From NCBI GenBank assembly GCA_004802725.1, contig SGPM01000063.1, positions 4,802 to 68,801 of the forward strand: a DNA stretch of 64,000 nt. The letters run 5' to 3'. The notes below the pieces were generated by a model that was given only the letters and a program-made list of their open reading frames with translations, was not told the origin of the DNA and did no database searches. Source of the stretch: Antrodiella citrinella. Taxonomy: Eukaryota; Basidiomycota; Agaricomycetes; Polyporales; Steccherinaceae. Shown here one piece after another: positions 40,013-50,842 of the stretch (its first letter is position 1; each line of letters begins with the position of its first letter). The position numbers were made by a program, and so were the translations under genes.

Positions 40013-43000
40013 CTATGAGACCTTCGCGTCACTGCCCGCTGCCATCAAGACGCTCTGAGCCCAGTCTTCGTCCCCAAAGCCCATAGTGATGGAAGGCGTC
40101 AGGGAGAGCTGCGACGGCGACCGCGGCAGGTTCTTTGGATCTGTGGTAGCAGAGAGAGAGACGGCCGATGGAAGACGGAAGCGATTCGCAACCGGAGTCT
40201 CTTGTGGTGTGGAATACAGCGACGAGATGGTTGAGTCGGTCCGTACATGCACAAGGCGTATAGTGTCTTCAGGTGCGATCTTGCTTCCATCGACCTCCAC
40301 TTCAGCAGCAGCAGCAGCGGTACCAACCAGGAGATGGTCATCGAACCCGAGGTCCATAGGTGAGGACGAGATGGGTGTAGTGAGACTAGGAGCCACAAGA
40401 TCGGACGAGAAGGTTGTCGTAGATACAGGAGGTATTTGTGGATAGTCCGACGTCATAGGAGGCGCTGAGTTCGGACTGGAGCTTGGCCGTTGCAACGACG
40501 TTGCCTTGAGATTAGGAGAGGATTTCTTGGAAAACAGGAGATGCAGGGAGGGTCGTTTGGATCGGGTGCGGTTGCCCAATGAAGAGGTAGAAGAAACATG
40601 GGTACTCGCGGAGCTACTGTTGCCTTCTGCGGAACGTAAAGGAGGAAATGAGAGGAGGAACGACTTTCGGGAAGAAAGAGGTGTATGAGGAGCACTACCA
40701 TCTGAAGAGCAGGGGAAGGGTATGGGGTTACTGATTGCTGGCCGACGTGGTACGTTGGGTAACGCAAGATCAGCATTCAAAACGATCACTGGTTCGGCAG
40801 AAATAACCAGCTCGGGCTTGGTAGGCTCGACGGACGACGCCTGACTACTGAGCGACGGTGGTTGCGAAAATGACGAGGCCTCAGACATAGTTGAAGGTGT
40901 AGCCAAGGAATCAGTGGAGGATGACAATGGAGGAGGCATGCGAGGAGATCCAAGAGAAGGCGTAGACGGACGAGTGTCTGGCGATGTTGGACCTTCAAGA
41001 GCAGAAACATATGAACCAGAGTTGCTGGATGATCGTTGGTAGATGGATGCAATAGATTGGTCGTTTGGCACATACAGAGTGGCGAGGGGATCTCTGGTAG
41101 TACCACCGCCACGTCGTGGACGAGCTGCGGGAAGGTCTGACATCTCTTCGATGGGCTTGAGGTCTTGTTTGTCCGCATTCAGCGTGATGGATGGCACTTC
41201 AGTAGTGACTTCTGGCAGTTTGGGCGGCGGCGTCCAGATCTCCTTGGAATCGCAGAATACGCGCAAGAGGGAGGGGTTCATGTTCAGACTGGGGCAAAAT
41301 ACGACAAGCAGGTTTCCGATTGGCATCTTCGTCTCTTTGCTCCTTGCGGCCGTAGCTGTAATGAGTTCAGCGACAGTGAGGAGCAAGTCCCGATGCTCTT
41401 TCGGCAAACGTGCAATCAACGCTGTGATAGCGTCGAGACCAGCGGGTGATATCGTGCGCATACCAGCAAAGTTGGGCATAGCGAGCGTCGACAGAGAAGG
41501 TGGCTTGCGTAACGAGATTCCGACTCGAGGACCCGAAGGAAGTGTTGGACCTTTCGATCCGACACCTCTTGGTGTAGCACCACCAGGCCTTGCAAGAGCA
41601 GCTTCGGCTTCAGTGTTCTCCGCTACCATGATCGTCTCAAACTGAGACACAAGAGCAGACGTCAGCAAGGACTCTGGCACTGTAAATAGGTCAGCTGAGT
41701 AAGATGTGGAGACAATAAAACCACATACACTCGCGCAGATAGGCTTTGAAGATAGACGCCACCGCATGCGGGTCGAGGTCTCCAGGATCACTTTCGACGA
41801 GGTTGTAGTCGGCACCTGTGGAATAGATGCACCATTTATCAGAAACGACCTCGCAATGGGAAGAAGGATGCGTAACTGTCAAGACTTACCTGTATCGAAT
41901 TCGGACCGAAGCTTGGCGACATGCGCGGGCCGCCCGCTGACACTGTAATTAGGCATATTGGTGAGTACACCAGTGTTCGACACCTTATAAACCTCAAGAC
42001 AAGACTTCTCACCGGAAAAGCCCCTCCTCCTGAACACCCCACTGCAGCAAATGCTGAGCACAGCGAATCACCAACGCAGGCAGATCTCTCTCCTCCAATG
42101 GTCTGATACCAGAACCACCATCGTTCGACGAAACATCCGGTCTTCGGTCGATAGATGTTTGTTGCACGCATATATCCAGCTTTCTTCCAAACACGAGTCC
42201 ACCTGCGACAGCAGAACCGGACGCGTTGAGCATTGGACCACGTAATCTCGTACCCAGGTTTGGACCTGAAGGCATAGTCAAGGCCTCGCTCTCCGATGCT
42301 GACGACGCTGTGGACGAGGCGACACTCCACGTCCCCGAAGGTGCGTTCGGTGTTCCACGCTTTCCTCTCCATCCAGACTTCGCCGAGGGTTGGTTGATGA
42401 CCTGCGGGGCTGTCCGAGCACCGAGACCGTCTTCGGGTCTGCTCGTATGGCAGTGTTGAGAACCGTTGCTCATTTGATCAACGGAGGAGGTCGACGAGTA
42501 TGCCGACTGTGAGGAGGAACTAGAGCTGAATCCGCCCCACACACGGTGTACTCTCTTGCCAATGCCGATGGCGATGCCAGCGGCGGTTGGTGCGAGGCTA
42601 CCTGTCATACTGACAGCGGTTTGACGGAATGAAGGAGGGTGAGAGACGGAAGGATGATTGGCAGTCGCTACCCGGGGTTGTGGTGGTGGGGGAGTAGGTA
42701 GCGGACGCTCCGCGTTTACACGACCTGCCGATGACGGCGGCGGCGCAGTTGTCGCTGACCATGCTGCAAGTCGGCCCCGTATGTTGCTGCTTGTACTGTG
42801 TGCGGCTCCAGGCGTTGATGTGGGTGTAATGAAACCTTCCGCGGCTGCTCTGGTGAGGGTTGGAGTGTTTTTGGCAGACATGATGGGCGAGATCGGGGAG
42901 CTGGGGGAGCTGAATGAATGTGGTTCTGACGTGATGAGCGGTTCAGGAGAGCCAGACTTCATTCGAAGACCATAGCCAGGACTTAACGACATTGAACGCC

Positions 43001-44123
43001 GGTGTATAGCTTTGAGAGACGGCGTAGGTGATGGCCGACCTGTTCCTCGCATTCCCGTCTCCCCATCCAGATCACCCTCCTCCGGCATCGCGAAATCAGC
43101 ATCGGTAATCAATGCGCTGAGGCGTTTGTTCACTGCAACGACAGTGTGGCCTGAATGCGAGGACTCAGCCAGAGACACAGGTCGTGGCGAACGGTTGCCA
43201 AACGTGCCTGGACGAACAGTGATACGGCTAGCCACAGTCGAATCACTTTTGCGCCAATCTTGTTTGGTTTCCAAGTCAGCCTTGTCTTTCGCGGGGTTCG
43301 TTTCGCACTTGTTTACGTGATCAGTACTAGGCAGAGACGTGAGTGATGACTGCGAGAAGGTAGCCAGTCTAGCAGTCGATGGAGGAGTCGGTGTCGGGGT
43401 GAGTGGCAGCTTCTTGTCAACAAAGGCATCGGAGGCACTGGAGAGCGGCGTTTGCAATGGCGGTGATCCACTGAACTTCGGAGATTTGGGCGACTGGCTC
43501 TGTCTTCGATTCCCGCCAAACACGTTGAATGAAGAGGACAACTGGAGGGGAATGAAGTTCTTAGTGCCTTTCGTTTGTCGCGGAGGCAGTTGACTCTGCT
43601 GCACCTCTGCTTCGGCACCTTTCGACGCGAGCGGCGTCGTCGGTGATGGTGTTGAGAAGTCACGTTCCTTTCCCTTCCCATTTCCAGCGACGGGAGACTG
43701 CCCGCCTAATAGCACCGCAACATCTTCTGACTTCTTCCTCCGGCCTTGCCAGACGCGTTTGAACCTGTTACCACCTGAAATGCTCTCGTTGGAGGGGGTG
43801 AGCACGACGGGATCTGGCCGCGAGAGGGTCTGACCCATCTGTTGGGTCAAGGAGTGTGGAGCACGAGGAGCGGAGGATTTGGAGAGGGGGAAGAAACGGC
43901 TCTTAGAGGGGGCAGAAGAGGGGAGCGTCTGATCGGCGAAGGCGATATCGGACGAACTCGAGTTGGAAGCTGGAATGGGGCCTGGGGGGAGGTTGGACGA
44001 AGATGCATCAGAGGAGAAGGAGGAAAGAGAGGTCTGCGAATGGGAAGGGAGCACGACGGGCATGCTGCTAGGTTGTGGTTGGACGCTGATATCTTTGTTC
44101 CGACGATGCTGGCTGCGATGCAT
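40013..44123 (-). CDS. RhoGAP domain protein with long disordered flanks
   Basis: Predicted GTPase-activating protein switching off a Rho-family GTPase. A first exon of about 700 residues is Ser/Pro/Thr-rich and begins MHRSQHRRNKDISVQ. At its end comes the RhoGAP domain: PALVIRCAQHLLQWGVQEEGLFR, with the catalytic arginine finger in EEGLFRVSG completed after an intron. This continues through RPAHVAKLRSEFDTG, DLDPHAVASIFKAYLRELPESLLTS and LPKEHRDLLLTVAELI. KMPIGNLLVVFCPSLN is the conserved C-terminal helix. Three introns sit inside the domain with matched phases. A second disordered region of about 400 residues ends AAGSDAKVS. About 1,250 residues in total. No PH, SH3 or other partner domain was seen. 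The target GTPase is unknown; CDC24, about 8 kb away, acts on the same pathway class. Confidence 0.93.
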
Positions 44124-44796
44124 GATGCAAGGGGCGTGTGTGTGAGGAAAGCAAGAAACGATGAGGCGTGGAGATGCGGAAAGGGCAGGTGGCTAGATTG
44201 AAGAGAGTAGATAGCAGATGCTGAGCGCGCAAGACATGCGATTTCTTGGCCGTATCCGGTGAGAATCTGGTAATTGAGACGAAGAGCAGTCAATTGCGAG
44301 CACAGAAGATGGGCAGAAAAGGGGGAGAAACGCGGCAGCAAGGTGTTGTTGGAGAAAGTGTGATTGAAGCCAGTAACACGTACCGATGATGGTCGGAGCA
44401 CAGCTGCACGAACAACGACGATGACAACAAGAACTCGCGACAAGAAGCGAGAAGAAAATGGCGGGCACGACAAGAACAACGACGACGGTGACAGCGACGA
44501 CGACGACGACGAGCAGGGTGTCGGTCGGGTCGAGGGAGAGGAGAGTGTTTGAGGACGTACTAGACGCCCACTCTCCTTCCGTGATCCTAGAACAAATCAA
44601 ATATAGATGACTTTAGGCTGCTTACGCTACGGTGTCTATGTACAGATTCCTCTAAACTAACAAGGGTCATGTCCAACACCAAAGATGGAGTTTCAACAGA
44701 ATATATCAATCACAATCCCTCTCAACCATCTTTCGCGGACCAGCGGGGGCAAGATCCCCCACAAGAGCGCGATTCAGGGCATCCAAACGATCAGGG
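44124..44796. promoter_or_regulatory. RhoGAP upstream region with GAC repeat
   Basis: 673 bp between the RhoGAP start and the carrier stop. It holds an imperfect GAC trinucleotide array (about 44477-44513), probably in the RhoGAP leader or promoter. Minus-strand frames here give valine homopolymers from that repeat and are not real genes. Confidence 0.45.
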
Positions 44797-46405
44797 TCAA
44801 GTGGCACCCAAGAACTCCTTCACGAGCTCGTACGTGAAGAAACTCGTGGCGATACTCGGTGCTACTTTCACTGAACACCCCACAATCAGTCAGCCTAGAT
44901 CACTCGTACATGATAGAAGCCCAGACGTACGCAGATTGGGCCAGAGTCCCCGATAGAGTCCCTTCACACCTTCCGTTCGCACAATACTCTGAAGCGCATC
45001 GAGCGCACCGTTGTATTTCACTCCCAGCGAGTTCATCCCCGTCACCTGCATCTTGCGGCGAAGCACGTCAAAAGGATATGTGATCGTCTGTGATATTGAG
45101 CCTGGAAAAATCATCGTCAGGCATAGATACTGCCAAAGTAAGCCAGTGCAACTCACCAGCTAGCGCGCCGCAGCTCAGTTTGCGAGCAACACTGCTCTTG
45201 CCAGGAGGCGTGATGATTCCTCGCAGGGTTTCGTACGCGGCGAAGTTCAGGCCTATCAACACGACCGGGAATCAGCACATCGCTTCTGGTTACATACGAG
45301 CGCGTTGCAGTACTTACCCACATAAGGAGCGACTCCCATCGCAGTGGGAATCAAGCCCCGGTACAGTGCCCGGACACCACCTTCTTCGCGCATGACTTTC
45401 AACGTCATTCCCCACATGGTCAACTCTGCTTTGCTGAAAGTGGCTGCAACGGCAAGCTGTGCGTTCGGTACCGCCGCTGACGCTACAGACGATGAAGTGT
45501 GGTAAGCGGACACTAGCGAAGGTTTCGCTGAAGCAGTGGTAGGCGGCGGACTCGGATTAGATATGGGTATCGACGCAGTTGCGATGGATAATCGGGAGCG
45601 CACGAGGTCTAGCGGATATGTTGTACCTAAGAAAACGTGAGAACAAGGTGGTGACATCATCGTGAACTTCCAAATTTTCAATTGAATGGAGGAGCAAGGA
45701 CGACGTACAAACAGATGTGATACCCGCGAGGGCACCGCTGGAAAGACGTGTTGCAGTGTCAAGCGGTGTAGCACCATATCCAGTGAACCACTACGCAGCT
45801 CGAGTCAAGCCGTCAGCTATACATGAGTTCAATGCATTGCCTGCACATACCTTCTTCAGCTGTTCATAGGTTGTGAACTGAACCGCACTGTTCCAGGACG
45901 ATGAGGAACGTGTACAACGCGGTGTGAGGGCGGTTCGTACCTGTAAGGAATGATACGCAAGCAGTTGATTCCGTTCCCTCGCATGAAGCCTTTGAAGCCC
46001 TCCTCTCTCCACATTCTCGCTAAGCTCGACCAGACACCCCGGTACTGACGAGACGAACTTGTTGGTTGTACTTGTCTGTCGGATCATGAGCAACACCGGG
46101 GAGCGTGTTAGCGTCATATGACTGGCATGGAATCACAGGACATACTGGATGATTTTCAGCCTCTCCAACGGGCTCACCACCGTCCTGGATACGGCACCAG
46201 CGCATCCACCTGCAATGAAGTACGAGGCGATCTGCGGGTCAAGGGACTGGATGAAGGTTGGTTTCTTTGGTTTCTCTATAGCTTGCGGCGCAGGGACAGC
46301 CTGAATGACTTGAGATGGCGTGGGCACGCCGACTATGGCAGATGTCGTGGAAGCCACCATTGAGGACGACGATGAGGAAGAAGGGGGTACTATCGATGTG
46401 GTCAT
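44797..46405 (-). CDS. Mitochondrial carrier (SLC25) protein, YPR011C-like
   Basis: Inner-mitochondrial-membrane solute carrier with three repeats. The Px[DE]xx[KR] signatures are SPLERLKIIQ, YPLDLVRSRLSI and YPFDVLRRKMQV. Other family blocks are IASYFIAGGCAGAVSRTVV, GNGINCLRIIPYSAVQF, YRGLIPTAMGVAPYVGLNFAAYE and YRGLWPNLLKVAPSIATSFFTYELVKEFLG. A Ser/Ala-rich insertion of about 60 residues in the second repeat (SIPISNPSPPPTTASAKPS) is unusual. The residue pattern resembles the yeast YPR011C group (adenosine phosphosulfate/PAPS carriers) and the CoA-type carriers. The substrate assignment is inference. The start at 46405 (MTTSIVPPSSSS) is favoured; an in-frame upstream extension exists. About 380 residues, seven or so exons. 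Confidence 0.9.
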
Positions 46406-46893
46406 GACTGTAGGGAATGGATCATCTATGACTTTGTAGTAGAGTTGCTGGGTTGTATAGCCGAGGAACGTTCGAGGATCTACCAAGGTTCCTTCTGGGT
46501 CGACGAGACCAGCTAGTAAGAATAGAGTGGGAGGACAGAGAGTAGGATCTGTGCGATGCGATTGACGGTTAGTGTCAACGGCACACTTGGTTGACGAGGA
46601 AACGATGAACAGGAAGTAAACAGGTGAACAAGCAAGAAGCGCCTGTCGAAACAACACCACAGAGCCCGGCCCGCCACACCGGAGTTACTCACACACTCTT
46701 GGCACACACACAACACATGCATCGGTATCACAGTCACTCAAGATTTGTATGGATCAACAGACGCAAAGCAAAGCAACGCGCGAGTCAAGATAATATAGCA
46801 ACAAGTGTCCCCGACGCTAGTGAGGTCCTCACTGAAACAGTGTCCGCTCTCGTTTTGTCAAATGCTACAAAGTCAACGCTGCCCACATCTCTT
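46406..46893. promoter_or_regulatory. Carrier upstream region
   Basis: 488 bp between the carrier start and the caprin-like stop, both on the minus strand. It must hold the carrier promoter. No clear TATA or recognised box was found. Confidence 0.3.
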
Positions 46894-48974
46894 TCATTCT
46901 GCCGGTGGGGGGACAGCACCACGGCCCTCGCTGAATCCACCTAGCCCAGCGTTAGACAGACCTGCGTTCACTTGGAGAAGGGATAGACTGACCTCGTCCA
47001 CGTCCACGTCCACGGCCACGGTGCTCTCCATCATCACCACCCCTCCAGTCGCCGTTCGAGCGGCCACCACGGTAGCCTACGGATATTACACTCAGTAAAG
47101 CATGGTCGAACCCGACGTGAGCAGGTACGTACCACCGCGTTCACCACCACGGAAGCTGCCACGATCACCACCACGGAACTCACCACGATCACCACGGAAT
47201 TCACCACGATCGCCACGGGATTCACCACGCTCGCCGCCACGGTCCCCACCACGGAATACACCACGATCTCCACCCCGGTATGCACCACGGTCACCACGGA
47301 AGTTCCCTCTGAAGCCACCACGGTCTCCACCACGGAAGCCTCTCCGGCCTCGCGAGCCACGAGCACGCTGAGCTGATACGAAACCGTCGTCGTCGACAGT
47401 TGGACCGTTGTTCAGTTGTTCCATGTGGGGTTGAGGAGTCTGAGGAGCTGGTGTCGGCGGCGAAGGAGTCAGAGTCCCGTCTGGTGTACCGAACTTGGCT
47501 TGGAGACCTGCAATCGAAGGAAGACCACCATCCTCCTCGTCCGCCCAGTTGATGGCGCCTTCTTTAGAGTACTGCAAACAAAGGTGTCAGCTATTCCTTG
47601 CTCGTATATGATGGAAGTTACCGACCTCCGTCGTTGTTGTCACAGTGACAGTATCCTGGACCACGGTGTGTCCGTTCACTTCCACCTCAGCAATAGTTTC
47701 CGTGACCTCGACTTCTGGTAGTGCAGCGTCGCTCTCGATCTGTACCCACTCTTGCTGTTCAGTTGCACTTTGGCTCAACTCCGGGTTGGCCTCCAGCTCA
47801 TCTTCCTGCATGAAGTGGAAGCTGCCTGAGGTCGCCAGAGAAGGGGGCAAGCCACCGACAGTAATCTCTGGTGTCGGGGCACTTTCCTCTGACTGCTCGA
47901 TCGATTCCTCCACAGATTCTGGCGTTTCGGTCGCTGCAGGGTTGACATAGAGTTGGGTGATCTCGACGAGTCTGCTGTCTGTGAGAATGCATTAGCACAC
48001 TTCATAACGAATGGATTTTTGATGCACTCACAGGATACTCCCTGAATTTCTCCTTCGCCGGAGATGAAGGACCGCACGACCTCAGTCTTGCTGTCTGCAT
48101 CTTCGCCTAGAAGCGTCTCAGTGACGGAGTATACGGCAAGACCCTCGGATTCGCTCAGACCGAGGCCGGTGGCAGAAGGGTGTGCGGCAGTGAGGGCTGA
48201 GTGGAGCCGGAAGAAGGTGAGGAGGTCTCTGGTTTTAATATGGTGTGATTGCTATTGAGTGGAAGTCAACGACATAAACTGTTGGACTGAAACGCAATGC
48301 ATACCTCAGCAGCAGCGACAGCATCGTCGATGCGTTGTTGTTCTGCTTGTGCGGCTTGGGCCTCCTTCAACGCGATCTCCCGGTTGTCCTCAGCTTCGTG
48401 TTGCTGAAAAGAGGTAAATGAACTGTTAACAAAGGTGCTGGTGCACCAACCTCGATGGCCTTCTTGACCTCCTCCAACTCCTTGTAGATGCCTTCAAGGA
48501 CGGGGAGAGTTTTCAGAGTGCGCTTTTGATCATCGTTGAGCTTCTCCGGAGGGTTGGTAGAGTAACTCTGAATGCGCAACTGCAAGACATTCGAACTTGT
48601 GAGTTGGGTTTTATGTAAGGATTGCGGATAAAAACACATACAATTTTCTTGTTGGTGGCTTTCATACGTTTCGAGACCATCTCAGCCAACGGGCTGTTCT
48701 TATTGGCACCGTCCAGGATCGGGGTAGTTGCCTCAGGAATCTCCTCAGGCTGCGACAACAGCTGGTTTGCCACTGAACCAGCCTTGATATCCTCAGAGCT
48801 GGGAGCCATTTCGATTTGAGAAGCAGCCGGAGTATCGGGGACGTCGACGTGGTCGCCATCGGCAGACTTTGCGGGGGTCTTGCGCTTCTTTTTCTGAGAT
48901 TTAGAGGAGGGTGGCGGGGGAGGTGCGCCGGGAACGATACGATGCTGGACGACGGGGGATGATACGCTGGACAT
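46894..48974 (-). CDS. Caprin-like RNA-binding protein with RGG repeats
   Basis: Probably a cytoplasmic mRNA-binding protein. The N-terminus MSSVSSPVVQHRIVPGAPPPPP is followed by a basic KKKRK patch. A helical block then starts LAEMVSKRMKATNKKI and RIQSYSTNPPEKLNDDQKRTLKTLPVLEGIYKELEEVKKAIE. It resembles the homology region of caprins, with a second helical segment (TRDLLTFFRLHSALTAAHP). A long acidic middle (VEESIEQSEESAPTPEITVGG, then EWVQIESDAALPEVEVTETI) precedes INWADEEDGGLPSIAGLQAKFG. The C-terminus is a tandem GGDRG(x)FRG array (about 47115-47345) continued after two introns as RGRGRGRGRGGFSEG. About 560 residues. The RGG array is certain; the caprin relationship is a judgement from the pattern and could be replaced by another RGG family. 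Confidence 0.75.
47115..47350 (-). repeat. RGG/GDRG coding minisatellite
   Basis: About fifteen diverged copies of a 9-15 nt unit (CCACCACGG / CCACGATCA on the plus strand) encode alternating GGDRG, GEFRG and GGFRG. Such arrays change length readily and act as RNA-binding, arginine-methylated tails in known RGG proteins. Confidence 0.8.
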
Positions 48975-49465
48975 GGTGACGAGACGGGGCGGGTGACGAC
49001 GAGGAAAGGGCGGGATTGACAATGAGCTGGAGCGGAGGGTTGACGAGACGAACGACGACGCAAGCTCGCAAAAATCAAATACTTGGCCAACTCTATTTCC
49101 CTCTTCCCACGCTTTCACAGCGCGCTCCGTCTTTCTTTTGCTCTTCGACCACACCCACACCATCTTCCCGGTTTCCGACGAAACATACTCTTTGTTATTG
49201 GTAAACCTAAGACTCGTGTATTCTCAATCTGACGACCTGGATATGCCGACAGTCCAACGGTAGCACAACATACTGTGCACACGACCTCGACGGCCACTGA
49301 TCGGGTCCAAATGTCTGGGCCCTGCGGAGGAGGGGCAGTCTGAATCGCAATATTGGGCTTGCGTCTGGGGCTGGCAGAACCCACTGGATTCTACTATGCA
49401 GGTCATGACTAGGGATATGCCAACCGCCCTTCGTTTCTTGTTGTTCTCCATCTACTTCGTGCAGA
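48975..49465. promoter_or_regulatory. Divergent promoter (caprin-like and BTB genes)
   Basis: 491 bp between divergent starts. No TATA or recognised box stands out. Confidence 0.35.
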
Positions 49466-50646
49466 ATGACCGCTATGGATTGTGCAGAACTCAGCTCCAA
49501 CAGATTCCTCACCCCGGATGCTCGCTCTCCAGACGACCAGGTCATCCCGACGCGGCATCCTGACCTGTGTTTCAACGACGGAAACATCGTCGTACTCGCC
49601 AAGGACACCTGTTTCATCGTACATCAAGGCCCTCTCAGTCGACATTCTCCCGTTCTGAAGAAGTTGATCGATGAGCTGCCTTCCACCAATCCCCGTTTCA
49701 TAGAAGGCTTGCCTGCTCTCGTCGTCGAGTACAGCCCAGAGGAGGTGTCCTACTTTCTACGGACTCTGTACGGGTGAGTACTTCTGGACTTGCATTTCCG
49801 AAATATTCTTGACACCATCCCCAGATTCCCCGTTACCATGGTCGGACAGGACTTTCCCGTCACCCATGCGCTTCTCAAGCTTGCGACAGCGTATGAAGTC
49901 GATAATCTCCGCGAGGAAATCATCCATCGCCTCGGTCAGTCCTGGCCTACGACCTTAGGTCAGTGGGAGGTTAGAGAGAAGAGTGCTGTCAACGAGGAGG
50001 GTGTATATGCTCCTCGACCAAAATTGCCTCATCCCATGTGCGTCCGACGTTGCCCGTATAGTCTCATCGCATACTCACGCTACCTGTCTGTAGCTTGGTG
50101 ATATCTGCCGCTCAAGATGTGGGCGCGCTGGACCTCCTACCGTCCGCTTTCTACGATCTATCTCGTTACCTTCCGAGTCAAGTCTCCACTGGATACAAAG
50201 ATCCCATCACCTTGACTGTTCACCGACTCACACCGGACGATCTGTTCAGAGTCTTCCGAGGCAAGGAGCAAACAGCGCGCTTCTTCTCTACGTTCATCGT
50301 CAACGAGCTCGAAGGACGCATGCCTTCCAAGTTCTGCCAGTACAGGAGCGAGTCAGTCCCCTCTCGCAAACGCTGCTGCCAGGTCGCATTCGAAACCATT
50401 ACTTTGTCCATCTTGCGCGACTCGAACGGGATGATTCTGAACCACAACTCGGACCCCCTGTTTGCTATCGCCGACAGCCTTGCCATGCAGACGAAGGAAG
50501 ATGCTCCTGGCGCGGAGAACATTGCTACCTATAGAGCTTGCGAAGCTTGTCGTTTAGAGTATGGCGCCGTGGTGAAGGGCGTGAGGGAGGAGTTCTGGAG
50601 GCGACTTCCGGAATGGTTTGATCTTTCGGTATCTACTTGGGCCTAG
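49466..50646 (+). CDS. BTB/POZ domain protein
   Basis: Protein-interaction domain protein of the type very numerous in Agaricomycetes. The BTB fold is visible as HPDLCFNDGNIVVLAKDTCFIVHQGPLSRHSPVLKKLI. It continues through LPALVVEYSPEEVSYFLRTLYGF (split by an intron after LYG) and FPVTHALLKLATAYEVDNLREEIIHRL. The C-terminal half (ALDLLPSAFYDLSRYLP, then CRLEYGAVVKGVREEFWRRLPEWFDL) has the usual layout of this group, with two Cys pairs (ACEAC) that might bind metal. About 355 residues in three exons. No kelch or zinc-finger partner domain is seen. A cullin adaptor role is possible but not shown. Confidence 0.9.
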
Positions 50647-50842
50647 CTTCTGGTGATTATACTTTCTGTGGCGATATGCAGAGATGAATGGATGTATTAT
50701 GATGACCTCTTGAAATGCTCTTGTTCGACTCTGGCAGGTGGTGACTAAAGCGCGTCCCGTCACACGCACGTGATTCGTGACCGAGTACTGGTGACTCGGC
50801 CTTGCGAAAGCTTCAGCCAGGGAATCCTGCATATACGTCAAA

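Noticed and set aside
40086..44552. Several plus-strand open frames opposite the RhoGAP gene
   Set aside because: Shadows of long Ser/Pro-rich exons, without domains or supporting splice structure.
44193..44600. Minus-strand frame encoding a run of valines and other hydrophobics
   Set aside because: The hydrophobic run is a by-product of the GAC/GTC trinucleotide repeat; no other coding evidence.
47102..47371. Plus-strand frame with PRSPPRNSPRSP repeats
   Set aside because: Antisense reading of the RGG array of the caprin-like gene.
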